A DNA stretch of 64,000 nt, from NCBI GenBank assembly GCA_015063895.1, contig SVTG01000006.1, positions 1 to 64,000 on the forward strand, given 5' to 3'. The notes under the pieces were generated by a model. It saw nothing but the letters and a program-made list of their open reading frames with translations, was not told the DNA's origin and ran no database searches. Position numbers and translations under genes: made by a program. This DNA is from Oscillospiraceae bacterium. Its GTDB lineage: Bacteria > Bacillota > Clostridia > Oscillospirales > CAG-272. Positions 36,332-43,753 of the stretch are shown here, piece by piece. Position 1 is the stretch's first letter. Each line of letters opens with the position of its first letter.

Positions 36332-37981
36332 TTATTTTAAACTATCGATCATATTCTGAATACGTGCCACGACGCGATCACTGCCCAGCACCTGCATGGC
36401 GGCATACATATCGGGCGAGTTCTGACGGCCCGTGACCGCCACACGCAGGAACATGCTGATATCCGCCACGTTGCCGCGCCAGGCCTCGGGATTTTCCTTA
36501 TAGGCCTTCATATCCGAGGCAAAGCCGAGTGAGTCGGCCACGGCCTTGATCTTGTCAAACCACACGGTCATATCGTCCTGCGCGTCAAAGGTCTTCAAAA
36601 AGCCCGCGAGCGCCGCCTTGATATCGGCCTTTTCAAATTGCTCGGGGTAGGCGTCGGTCACGGTGAACCAGTCGTCGTAGAAAAAGTCAAGATACGGGCG
36701 CACGTCACGAAGAACTGCAAAATCCTTGCGCGGCTTTTTGCCGCCGCGACCGATGGCAAAGATCGCCTTGGCATAGGATTCGTTTGCGCACAGATGCTCG
36801 TAAAGGTCGGTGTCGTAATCCTTTGCCCAGGCTACGGTCTCTTCAAAGATGCGGTCGGCCGACATGCGCGAGATGACGTTTTTGGAAACGTCACGCAGCT
36901 TGGCCGCATCAAACAGCGACCCTGCGGGATTCATCTTTTTATAGGAGAATTTGAAGCTGTCAACGGGTGCGTCGGGGTTCTGGCGGCGCCACTCCTCAAA
37001 GTTGGAGTTCAGGACCGTCATCAGATATTCGTAGACCGAAGCTACGGGGAAGCCCGCCTCGCGGTAATAGGTCAGAGCCAGCTCGGGGTCCTTGCGCTTG
37101 GAGAGCTTGCGCTTGGATTCGCCGTCCATCTTCATCAAGGGGCCGATATGCAGATACTTCGGGGGCTTGAAGCCCAAAGCGCGGAAGAGCTGCAAGTGGA
37201 AGGGCAGGGTCGGCAGCCACTCGTCGCCGCGTACCACGTGTGTGGTGCGCATCAGATGGTCGTCAACGGCGTGTGCGAAGTGGTAGGTTGGGATCCCGTC
37301 GGACTTCAGCAGCACGTGGTCAATGTCGTTTTCGGTCAGCTCAAGGTTGCCCTTGATCAGGTCGGTAAATTTGATCTTGTTGTCAAGCGAGCCTGTGGAA
37401 CGGAAGCGCAGCACCCACGGCATGCCCTTGTCAAGCGCCGCTTCAATGTCCTCCATCGGGCGGTCACGCCACACGGCCCACTTGCCAAAGTAGCCGTAGT
37501 TGGCCTTTTCAGCCTCCTGACGGGCGTGAATGTCGGCCAGCTCCTCCTCGGTGCAGAAGCAGGGGTAAGCCAGCCCCAGCTCCACAAGATGCTTGGCGTA
37601 TACGTGGTAGATGGCGGCACGTCGGCGCTGGCGGTAGGGGCCGTAAATGCCGTTATCGCCGTCAACCGTGGCGCCCTCGTCAAAGAGAATGCTGTAATGC
37701 TTCAGGGATTCGATCAGCACCTCCACAGCGCCTGCGACCTCGCGCTTGGCGTCGGTGTCCTCCACGCGCAGGAAAAGCGTGCCCCCCGACTGGTGGCACA
37801 TGCGCTCGGAGGTCAGACCCTGCACAAGGTTGCCCAGGTGCACAAAGCCCGTGGGGCTGGGTGCCATGCGCGAAACGACCGCCCCCTCGGGCAGCGTGCG
37901 TGCGGGGAAGAGTGCTTCCATATCCTCAGGCGTTTTTGTGACGTTCGGGAATAAGAGTGCTGCAAGTGCTTTCGTATCCAT
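36332..37981 (-). CDS. gltX: glutamyl-tRNA synthetase
   Basis: This class I enzyme attaches glutamate to tRNA-Glu. The 549-residue protein has MAPSPTGFVHLGNLVQGL (HIGH motif, about residues 39-56), LRVEDTDAKREV, and the KMSKS-type motif KRKLSKRKDPELAL. It is about 60 residues longer than typical bacterial GltX, with the extra length in the N-terminal lead-in and the C-terminal anticodon-binding half. It lies 27 bp downstream of the MBL hydrolase gene and 13 bp upstream of glnS. Confidence 0.95.
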   Translation of the reverse strand: MDTKALAALLFPNVTKTPEDMEALFPARTLPEGAVVSRMAPSPTGFVHLGNLVQGLTSERMCHQSGGTLFLRVEDTDAKREVAGAVEVLIESLKHYSILFDEGATVDGDNGIYGPYRQRRRAAIYHVYAKHLVELGLAYPCFCTEEELADIHARQEAEKANYGYFGKWAVWRDRPMEDIEAALDKGMPWVLRFRSTGSLDNKIKFTDLIKGNLELTENDIDHVLLKSDGIPTYHFAHAVDDHLMRTTHVVRGDEWLPTLPFHLQLFRALGFKPPKYLHIGPLMKMDGESKRKLSKRKDPELALTYYREAGFPVASVYEYLMTVLNSNFEEWRRQNPDAPVDSFKFSYKKMNPAGSLFDAAKLRDVSKNVISRMSADRIFEETVAWAKDYDTDLYEHLCANESYAKAIFAIGRGGKKPRKDFAVLRDVRPYLDFFYDDWFTVTDAYPEQFEKADIKAALAGFLKTFDAQDDMTVWFDKIKAVADSLGFASDMKAYKENPEAWRGNVADISMFLRVAVTGRQNSPDMYAAMQVLGSDRVVARIQNMIDSLK

Positions 37982-38008
37982 AGTGTACCTCTATCTTTCA
38001 AAACAAGT

Positions 38009-38620
38009 TTAAAACAAACGGTCAAGCGCCGCACCCAGTGCGGTATGCGTGCCGTGCCCGGGGTAGATCACGGTATCCCGTGGCAGCGTGGCGATCCTTT
38101 CAAGCGATGCCGCCAGTGCCTCGCCATCGCCACCGTACAGGTCAAAGCGCCCGTAGCCTGCGGCAAAGATCGTGTCGCCCGTAAAGGCGATCCCCTCGCA
38201 AAGGAAGAGCGAGGAGCCGCGCGTGTGCCCCGGCGTCACCATGGCACGCAGAGTCAGCGCGCCGAAGGAAAGCGTCTCGCCGTCGTTAAACAGCACGTCG
38301 GGGGCAGGGTAGGCCTGCGGCATACCGAAAAAGACCGTATAGGCATTTTTCTCGCCGTCCTCGGGCAGATCCTTGTCATCTGCGGCCAGATAAACGGGGG
38401 CATTCGTTTCGCGCTTGACGGCGTCAAGCGTGAGCATGTGGTCAAAGTGTCCGTGTGTGAGCAAAATGCCGCGCAGGGTGGCACCCTTTTTCGTCAGCAG
38501 CGCTTTGACGTCGGCGGCGGGGGCCGTGCAATCGATCAGCACCGCATCGGCGCCCTTTCTCACAAGATAGCAGTTGGCGGCATAGCCGCCGGGTGTGATA
38601 TTGAGGATCTCGGGTATCAT
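38009..38620 (-). CDS. MBL-fold hydrolase (glyoxalase II-like)
   Basis: This 203-residue metallo-beta-lactamase-fold protein has the metal site TLRGILLTHGHFDHML (HxHxDH) around residue 50, VTPGHTRGSS with the next His, FTGDTIFAAG with the bridging Asp, and the final His in YPGHGTHT. The fold and size match hydroxyacylglutathione hydrolase-like proteins common in Bacillota, whose substrates are often unknown. It is the first gene of the MBL-gltX-glnS-GDPD operon and has its own promoter. Confidence 0.88.
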   Translation of the reverse strand: MIPEILNITPGGYAANCYLVRKGADAVLIDCTAPAADVKALLTKKGATLRGILLTHGHFDHMLTLDAVKRETNAPVYLAADDKDLPEDGEKNAYTVFFGMPQAYPAPDVLFNDGETLSFGALTLRAMVTPGHTRGSSLFLCEGIAFTGDTIFAAGYGRFDLYGGDGEALAASLERIATLPRDTVIYPGHGTHTALGAALDRLF

Positions 38621-38651
38621 TTCGCGCCCCCATTTCTGCCATTATTAAATT

Positions 38652-38680
38652 AGTATACCACATTTTTGGCGGCTTGTCTA
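38652..38680 (-). promoter_or_regulatory. sigma-A promoter for the MBL-gltX-glnS-GDPD operon
   Basis: On the minus strand TAGACA (38675-38680), 17 bp, TATACT (38652-38657). Element B ends only 34 bp upstream of the -35 box. Confidence 0.72.
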
Positions 38681-38713
38681 TAAGTTATATTGAAAATATA
38701 GATATAATTATAA

Positions 38714-39100
38714 AAAATACGCCCGCATAGGCGTGATACTCTTGACGGAGTATCACGCCAGTTCTATTCGCCTGCGGCGAGTGATATTGCTTCGCGGTGT
38801 TATTCGGCTTACGCCGAGTGATATTCGCTACGCGAGCTTTTAGGCGAATAGAATATCACTGAAGCCGCAAGGCTTCAATATCACGATTGCGATAGCAATC
38901 ATATCACTCTTTGCGAGAGCAAAGAATATCACTAAAAGCAGAAAAAGAGAGAGCAAAGCGGTTTTTCTTTCCGCATTGTTCTCTCTTTATGTTTTTATCG
39001 CAAGTTTCGCATTTGTTTAACAAATGCATCGGGCTATGCCCATATCCCTATTATAAATTCTCCGATAAGGACATCACCCACACGTGTGCGGGCGTATTTT
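38714..39100. mobile_element. palindrome-array element B, between the arms of a split terminator
   Basis: The 14-bp inverted repeat AAAATACGCCCGCA (38714-38727) and TGCGGGCGTATTTT (39087-39100) flanks 359 bp. The arms look like the terminator of the minus-strand binding-protein gene that ends at 39117. Inside are the GGCGTGATACTC/GAGTATCACGCC palindrome, a hairpin array with GTGATATT/ATATCAC spacers, an internal imperfect hairpin with a T-run (about 38944-38997), the shared block AAGTTTCGC...GGGCTATGCCCATATCCCTAT (about 39001-39051) and TCCGATAAGGACATCA (39061-39076). It shares these parts with element A but has no gene. Confidence 0.75.
38944..38997 (+). terminator. imperfect terminator-like hairpin inside element B
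   Basis: AAAGAGAGAGCAAAGCGG pairs imperfectly with CCGCATTGTTCTCTCTTT, followed by ATGTTTTT. It occupies the place that the DMP19 gene and its terminator take in element A. Confidence 0.55.
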
Positions 39101-39116
39101 AAATTGAATTTGAGGA

Positions 39117-40967
39117 TCAGTCCTCTTCAACAAAGCCCTCGCGAATGGCAACCTTGCGATAACCGGAAAGCTTCGCGTCGGTCAGCACGTGCGGGCAGAA
39201 GAAGCCTGCCTTCACGCCCGAAAGCTTTTTGCCGTCCAGGGCGGTGTTCTTGTTGTAGACCACGGGAATAACGGGCAGATCGTTCATAAGGATCGCCTCA
39301 GCCTCAACCAGAAGCTTGGCGCGCTCCTTTTCGTTCTTGGCGTTTTGTGCCGCATCGATCTTGGCATTGTAATCCGCGCTGTTGTAGCCGGTCACGTGGG
39401 GATTGATCGTGTAAACGGTCTTGCCCTCGCCGTTGACGGAGGCGGAGTAGCCGTTGCCCGAGAAGGCAGCAGCGAAGGGTGCCAGATACGACATAGCGGT
39501 AGGCGCGGTGGAAACAAGATCCAGGCCGATCACATCGAAGCTGCCGCTTTGCAGTGCCTCGCGGTACAGGCTCTTGTAGGCGCCCGTAGCGACCTCCTTG
39601 TTGTCCTCCTCGCTCTCTCCCTTTTCTACCTTGATGATCGGCTCAATGCCGAGCTTGTTGAGGGTTACCTTGAAGCCCAGTGCCTTCCAGGCAGCCACGG
39701 CCATTTCGCCGAGCTTGACCTGCTCCTCGCTGATGCCGTTTACCGTCAGGGTAAAGGAGTAGCTGGAGGCATTGATGCCCGCAGAGGAGAGCAGCTGCTT
39801 TGCTTCGTTGATATTGGCGGCGGTCTGCAGATAGCTTTCTGCCTTGTCGCGGAAGGTAGCACCCTTATCGGCGCGGTAGAGAATAGACTGGGGAACCAGT
39901 GCGTCGGCGGCGTCGGCATAAACCAGTGCCTTGGCCATCTCCTCACGGTCAAGTGCCAGAGAAAGTGCCTTTCTCGCGCTTGCATTATCAAAGGGGGCGA
40001 TTGCTTGGTTCATATAGTAAACGTGGGTAGAGTTGCTGTTCGTAACGTCAAGCTTCTTGAGAACGTCGGCATACTCGTCGGTGCGTGCGGCGAGCGGAAT
40101 GTAGCCCATGTAATAAATGTTGCCGACCTCACCGGTATTGTAGTTCTTGAGCTGGTCAATGGCGGGGGTGGAGTAATCCACGATGATACGGTAGGGACGC
40201 ACGTATTTATCGTAATCGTCCTTTTCGCGGTCGCGGTAGTAATAGCCGTTACGCTCAAGCATGAAGCCGTCCTTGGCCTTATAGTCCATGGAGTTGATCA
40301 TAAAGGGACCGCTGCAAACGATCTCGTCGCCGATCTTGCTCCATACCGACTCTATGTTACCCTCGGGCGTCTCTACCTTGCCCGTATCGATCTTGTCGGC
40401 GCGCAGGGGGTAAAGGGCGGGGCTGGTGAGCACGGGCAGGAAGGCGTCGACGTCAATATCCTTTTCAAACTCGATCTCCAGCGTCTGGGGGTCGGTCACG
40501 GTGACGGCGAGATGGTCAACGCTGTCCTCGCCTGCGGCGATAGCGCGGGCGTTTTTGATGTCAAACAGCATGCCGACTGCGGGGTGATTCACAGCGCTTG
40601 AGAACAGACGCAGGAAGGCGTACTGTGCGTCGGAGGCGGTCACAGGCACACCGTCGGACCACTTGGTCTCACGCAGCGTCAGGATCAGCTTGTAGGTGCC
40701 AAGATCCTTGTCAACCTCGTATTCGTAGTCGTCAACCAGAGCCTTTTTGACGTCACCGTCCTCGTCGGCGGTGAACAGACCCTCAAAGATCAGGGAAACA
40801 ATTTGAAGCGTTGCCTGGTTGTCAAAGGCGTTGAGAGGGTCAACGTCATAAACCGGCTCGCTCAGATACATGCGAATGGAAGCACCCTTGTCGTCCTTGC
40901 CGCAGGCCGTGAAGCACAGCGCAAGGCATACCAGGCAAAGCACCATCGCCACAATGCGTTTCATCAT
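39117..40967 (-). CDS. ABC transporter solute-binding lipoprotein (oligopeptide/nickel family 5)
   Basis: This 616-residue protein starts with a lipoprotein signal: MMKRIVAMVLCLVCLALCFTAC, where the final Cys (within CFTACG) is the lipidation site. The rest matches the family 5 (DppA/OppA) binding proteins, with SEPVYDVDPLNAFDNQATLQ near the N-terminus, LRETKWSDGVPVTASD, and GYIPLAART around the lobe interface. It would sit on the outer face of the membrane and hand peptides to a permease, but no permease or ATPase gene is adjacent. It has its own promoter with a palindrome at the start site. Confidence 0.9.
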   Translation of the reverse strand: MMKRIVAMVLCLVCLALCFTACGKDDKGASIRMYLSEPVYDVDPLNAFDNQATLQIVSLIFEGLFTADEDGDVKKALVDDYEYEVDKDLGTYKLILTLRETKWSDGVPVTASDAQYAFLRLFSSAVNHPAVGMLFDIKNARAIAAGEDSVDHLAVTVTDPQTLEIEFEKDIDVDAFLPVLTSPALYPLRADKIDTGKVETPEGNIESVWSKIGDEIVCSGPFMINSMDYKAKDGFMLERNGYYYRDREKDDYDKYVRPYRIIVDYSTPAIDQLKNYNTGEVGNIYYMGYIPLAARTDEYADVLKKLDVTNSNSTHVYYMNQAIAPFDNASARKALSLALDREEMAKALVYADAADALVPQSILYRADKGATFRDKAESYLQTAANINEAKQLLSSAGINASSYSFTLTVNGISEEQVKLGEMAVAAWKALGFKVTLNKLGIEPIIKVEKGESEEDNKEVATGAYKSLYREALQSGSFDVIGLDLVSTAPTAMSYLAPFAAAFSGNGYSASVNGEGKTVYTINPHVTGYNSADYNAKIDAAQNAKNEKERAKLLVEAEAILMNDLPVIPVVYNKNTALDGKKLSGVKAGFFCPHVLTDAKLSGYRKVAIREGFVEED

Positions 40968-41021
40968 TTTGGTAATCCTCCTTGGTAGGGTAATGAGGCA
41001 AAGCTGCCATACAATACCATA

Positions 41022-41061
41022 TTAACGTTAACATTATAGCACAACTCCCCCCCGTTTGCAA
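41022..41061 (-). promoter_or_regulatory. promoter of the binding-protein gene with an overlapping palindrome
   Basis: On the minus strand TTGCAA (41056-41061), 17 bp, TATAAT (41033-41038). The palindrome TTAACGTTAA (41022-41031) lies at the expected transcription start, where an operator would act. The regulator is unknown. Confidence 0.7.
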
Positions 41062-41132
41062 GCGGTGTTGACAACAATGCACGAAGGTTTGGACACTTGC
41101 ACAATATTTCTTTTCAAAAATGGGCAACTTTC

Positions 41133-41160
41133 ACATAGTGAAAGCGTAAAAGGGAATACT
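41133..41160 (+). promoter_or_regulatory. possible sporulation sigma-F-type promoter for gpr
   Basis: ACATA (41133-41137) and GGGAATACT (41152-41160) are 14 bp apart. The -10 box fits the sigma-F pattern GGNNANANT, and the -35 box differs from GYATA at one base. Bacillus gpr is read by sigma-F and sigma-G. The call is weak because both boxes are short. Confidence 0.35.
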
Positions 41161-41193
41161 AACGTAGCATTTCAAAATCAAGGAGGGGTGAAA

Positions 41194-42066
41194 ATGGGCT
41201 TTTGGCGCAGTGATCTCGCTCGCGAATGTGTGGTACAGGGAGCTTGTACAGGTGTGGTGATGAGCACAAGAGAGGTGTCGGGGCACGAGGTGCTGCACGT
41301 GCAGATCAAGAGCGAGGCGGCGGCACGGGCGGTGGGGAAGCCCTGCGGACGCTACGTCACGGTTACCTGTCCCGACCCGATGCACGATCTGCTTGCCGAC
41401 AGCGCCGCCGCGGCACGTATCATCGGGGTGGAGCTGCGCGAGATGGCTGAGCGTATGACGGCAAAGCGCGTGACGCCCGCCTTTACCCTGTTGGCCGTAG
41501 GCCTTGGCAATGCCGACATGACGCCCGACGCATTGGGGCCTGCCACCGTGCGGCGGCTGCCGATCACGCGAAACGGTGAGAAAACGCCGCTTTGTGCGGC
41601 GGGTGCGCTTTGCAGGATCGCCGCCTTCTCACCGGGGGTTACTGCGGCAACGGGGTTGAAAACAAGCGAGCTGGTGCGCGGCGCCGTGGCGGCTGTCGCC
41701 CCCGATCTCGTTTTGGTGATCGATGCGCTGGCGGCCCGTGAAACGACGCATCTGGGCGCTACGGTCCAGCTGGCGGATACGGGGATCCTACCGGGGGCGG
41801 GCATCGGGCGCGGCACCGAGGCGCTGGATACGAAAACGCTGGGGGTGCCCGTGCTTTCACTCGGTGTGCCGACCGCGGTGGGGAGCGAGACGTTGGTCGG
41901 TGACGCGCTGCTGCGCTTCGGCATTGACCGTGACACCGCCGAATTTGCCGATTTGGTGCATAACGGTAAGAGTTTTTTCGTTACTCCTACTGAAATTGAC
42001 CTGCTGGTACCCCTGTTTGCCGACCTGCTGGCGGATGCCGTCGGCAGGGCCTTTTCCACCACCTGA
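41194..42066 (+). CDS. gpr: spore germination protease GPR
   Basis: GPR cleaves small acid-soluble spore proteins at the start of germination so their amino acids can be reused. The 290-residue protein has the family segments LAVGLGNADMTPDALGPATV, PDLVLVIDALAARET (with the acidic pair of the aspartic-type site), TGILPGAGIGRGTEALDTKTL and LGVPTAVGSETL. It begins only a few residues before the mature region, MGFWRSDLARECV, so the propeptide is short. The ATG at 41194 follows AGGAGGGG. Its presence indicates that the organism forms endospores. Confidence 0.93.
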   Translation: MGFWRSDLARECVVQGACTGVVMSTREVSGHEVLHVQIKSEAAARAVGKPCGRYVTVTCPDPMHDLLADSAAAARIIGVELREMAERMTAKRVTPAFTLLAVGLGNADMTPDALGPATVRRLPITRNGEKTPLCAAGALCRIAAFSPGVTAATGLKTSELVRGAVAAVAPDLVLVIDALAARETTHLGATVQLADTGILPGAGIGRGTEALDTKTLGVPVLSLGVPTAVGSETLVGDALLRFGIDRDTAEFADLVHNGKSFFVTPTEIDLLVPLFADLLADAVGRAFSTT

Positions 42067-42067
42067 A

Positions 42068-42100
42068 AAAAGGGCGGTCGCGCTGTGCGACCGCCCTTTT
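42068..42100. terminator. bidirectional terminator between gpr and the aminotransferase gene
   Basis: AAAAGGGCGGTCGC (42068-42081) pairs perfectly with GCGACCGCCCTTTT (42087-42100) across a 5-nt loop. Confidence 0.92.
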
Positions 42101-42105
42101 GGGTA

Positions 42106-43275
42106 TTATTTTTTGAGCGTTTTTACAAAAGTCTCGATGCGGTTCAGCGCCTCGGCAATGTGCTTGACCGAATAGGCGTAGGAGATGCGTGCAAAGTCCT
42201 CGCCACCCTCGCCAAATGCGCTGCCGGGTACGATCGCGCACTTGTATTCGTTTAGCAGGCGGTCGCAAAACGTCTCGGCGTCAAGTCCGAATTTGCCGAC
42301 CTCGGGGTAGATATAGAAGGCCCCCTCGGGCTCGAATACGTCAATGCCGATATCGGTCAGACCCTTGTAGATAAAGCGGCGACGGCGGTCGTACTCGGCC
42401 ACCATCATGGCAATGTCCTCATCACCGTTTTTCAGCGCCTCAATAGCGGCAAACTGGCTGGTGGTCGGGGCACACATGATGGCGTACTGATGGATCTTGA
42501 GCATCTGCTCAGTCAGGGGCAGCGGGGCTGCAAGATAGCCCATGCGCCAGCCCGTCATCGCGTAGGCCTTGGAAAATCCGCTGGCGATGATGGTGCGCTC
42601 CCACATGCCGTCAAGCGCGGCGATCGAAACGTGGTGGCGCCCGTAGGTCATCTCGGCGTAGATCTCGTCGGAGAGGACTACGATATTGGTGCCGCGCAGC
42701 ACCTCGGCAATGCCCTCCAGCTCCTCGCGCGTGAGAATGGCACCCGTCGGGTTGTTGGGGTAGGGGAGCACCAGCATCTTGGTGCGCGGCGTAATGGCGG
42801 CGCGCAGCGCCTCGGGGGTCAGTTTGAATTTGTCCTTTACCGTGGTCTTCACTACCACGGGCACACCGCCCGAAAGGGTCACGATCGGCTCGTAGCATAC
42901 AAAGCAGGGGGTGGGCACGATCACCTCGTCACCGGGCTCCACTACGGCGCGAATGGCAAGGTCAATGGCTTCACTGCCGCCCACGGTCACAACGGTCTCC
43001 TCGGCCTGATAGGAAAGCGAGAAGCGGCGCTTCAGATAAGCGGCGATCTCGGCACGCATCTCGGGCATGCCGGCGTTGGAGGTATAGTAGGTCTTGCCCT
43101 TTTGCAGGCTTTCAATGCCTGCCTCGCGAATATGCCAGGGCGTAACGAAGTCGGGCTGGCCGACCGTCAGACCAATGACGTCCTTGCGACCGTCAAGCAG
43201 GTCGAAGAACTTACGAATGCCGGATTTTTTTAATCCGACCACTGTTTTTGACAGAACCTGGGAATAATCAATCAT
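42106..43275 (-). CDS. PLP-dependent aminotransferase, class I/II
   Basis: This 389-residue fold-type I enzyme has the binding segment LTVGQPDFVTP, GSEAIDLAIRAV, PYPNNPTGAILTREEL, LSDEIYAEMTYG and the PLP Lys in ASGFSKAYAMTGWRMGYL. It resembles aspartate/aromatic aminotransferases of Bacillota; the exact amino acid cannot be read from sequence. I chose the ATG at 43275, which overlaps the Lrp stop by one base (TGATG), so translation is coupled. The neighbouring Lrp-type regulator probably controls it. Confidence 0.9.
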   Translation of the reverse strand: MIDYSQVLSKTVVGLKKSGIRKFFDLLDGRKDVIGLTVGQPDFVTPWHIREAGIESLQKGKTYYTSNAGMPEMRAEIAAYLKRRFSLSYQAEETVVTVGGSEAIDLAIRAVVEPGDEVIVPTPCFVCYEPIVTLSGGVPVVVKTTVKDKFKLTPEALRAAITPRTKMLVLPYPNNPTGAILTREELEGIAEVLRGTNIVVLSDEIYAEMTYGRHHVSIAALDGMWERTIIASGFSKAYAMTGWRMGYLAAPLPLTEQMLKIHQYAIMCAPTTSQFAAIEALKNGDEDIAMMVAEYDRRRRFIYKGLTDIGIDVFEPEGAFYIYPEVGKFGLDAETFCDRLLNEYKCAIVPGSAFGEGGEDFARISYAYSVKHIAEALNRIETFVKTLKK

Positions 43276-43751
43276 CAGTTGCAGTTTCCTCTCTCGTCGC
43301 ATTCCTCAATGCCGTAGACCACGCCCTTGTCCTTGTACTTGCGCAGCACAAAGTGCGTAGCGGTCGAAACGACCTCCTCAATGGTTGCCAGCTTTCCTGC
43401 TACGAAATAGGCAACCTCCTTCATGGTCTTGCCCTCGATCTGCACGCAAAGATCGTACCCACCCGACATCAGATACAGGCTCTGTACCTCGGGATAGCTG
43501 TAGATCTTTTCGGCCACACGGTCAAAGCCGCGATCCATCTGGGGGGTGATCTTCACCTCAATGAGGGCAGACACGTACTCACGGTCGGTCTTATCCCAGT
43601 CGATCATGGTTTTATAGCCGACGATCACGCCGTCCTTCTCGTAGGCCGCGATCGCTTTTTTAATATCGCCCGTTTCCTTATTGCACATAACGGCCAGCTG
43701 CTCGGCCGTCAGGGTAGCGTCGTTTTCAAGTAAAGTGAGAATGGTATCCAT
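43275..43751 (-). CDS. Lrp/AsnC-family transcriptional regulator
   Basis: This 158-residue protein has an N-terminal winged helix-turn-helix (ENDATLTAEQLAVMCNKETG and following helix, residues about 9-50) and a C-terminal RAM/ligand-binding domain (SALIEVKITPQMDRGFD, LMSGGYDLCVQIEG). Such proteins sense amino acids and form octamers. It lies between the MutS-like and aminotransferase genes with 2-bp and overlapping junctions, so it probably controls the aminotransferase and its own operon. Confidence 0.9.
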   Translation of the reverse strand: MDTILTLLENDATLTAEQLAVMCNKETGDIKKAIAAYEKDGVIVGYKTMIDWDKTDREYVSALIEVKITPQMDRGFDRVAEKIYSYPEVQSLYLMSGGYDLCVQIEGKTMKEVAYFVAGKLATIEEVVSTATHFVLRKYKDKGVVYGIEECDERGNCN

Positions 43752-43753
43752 TT

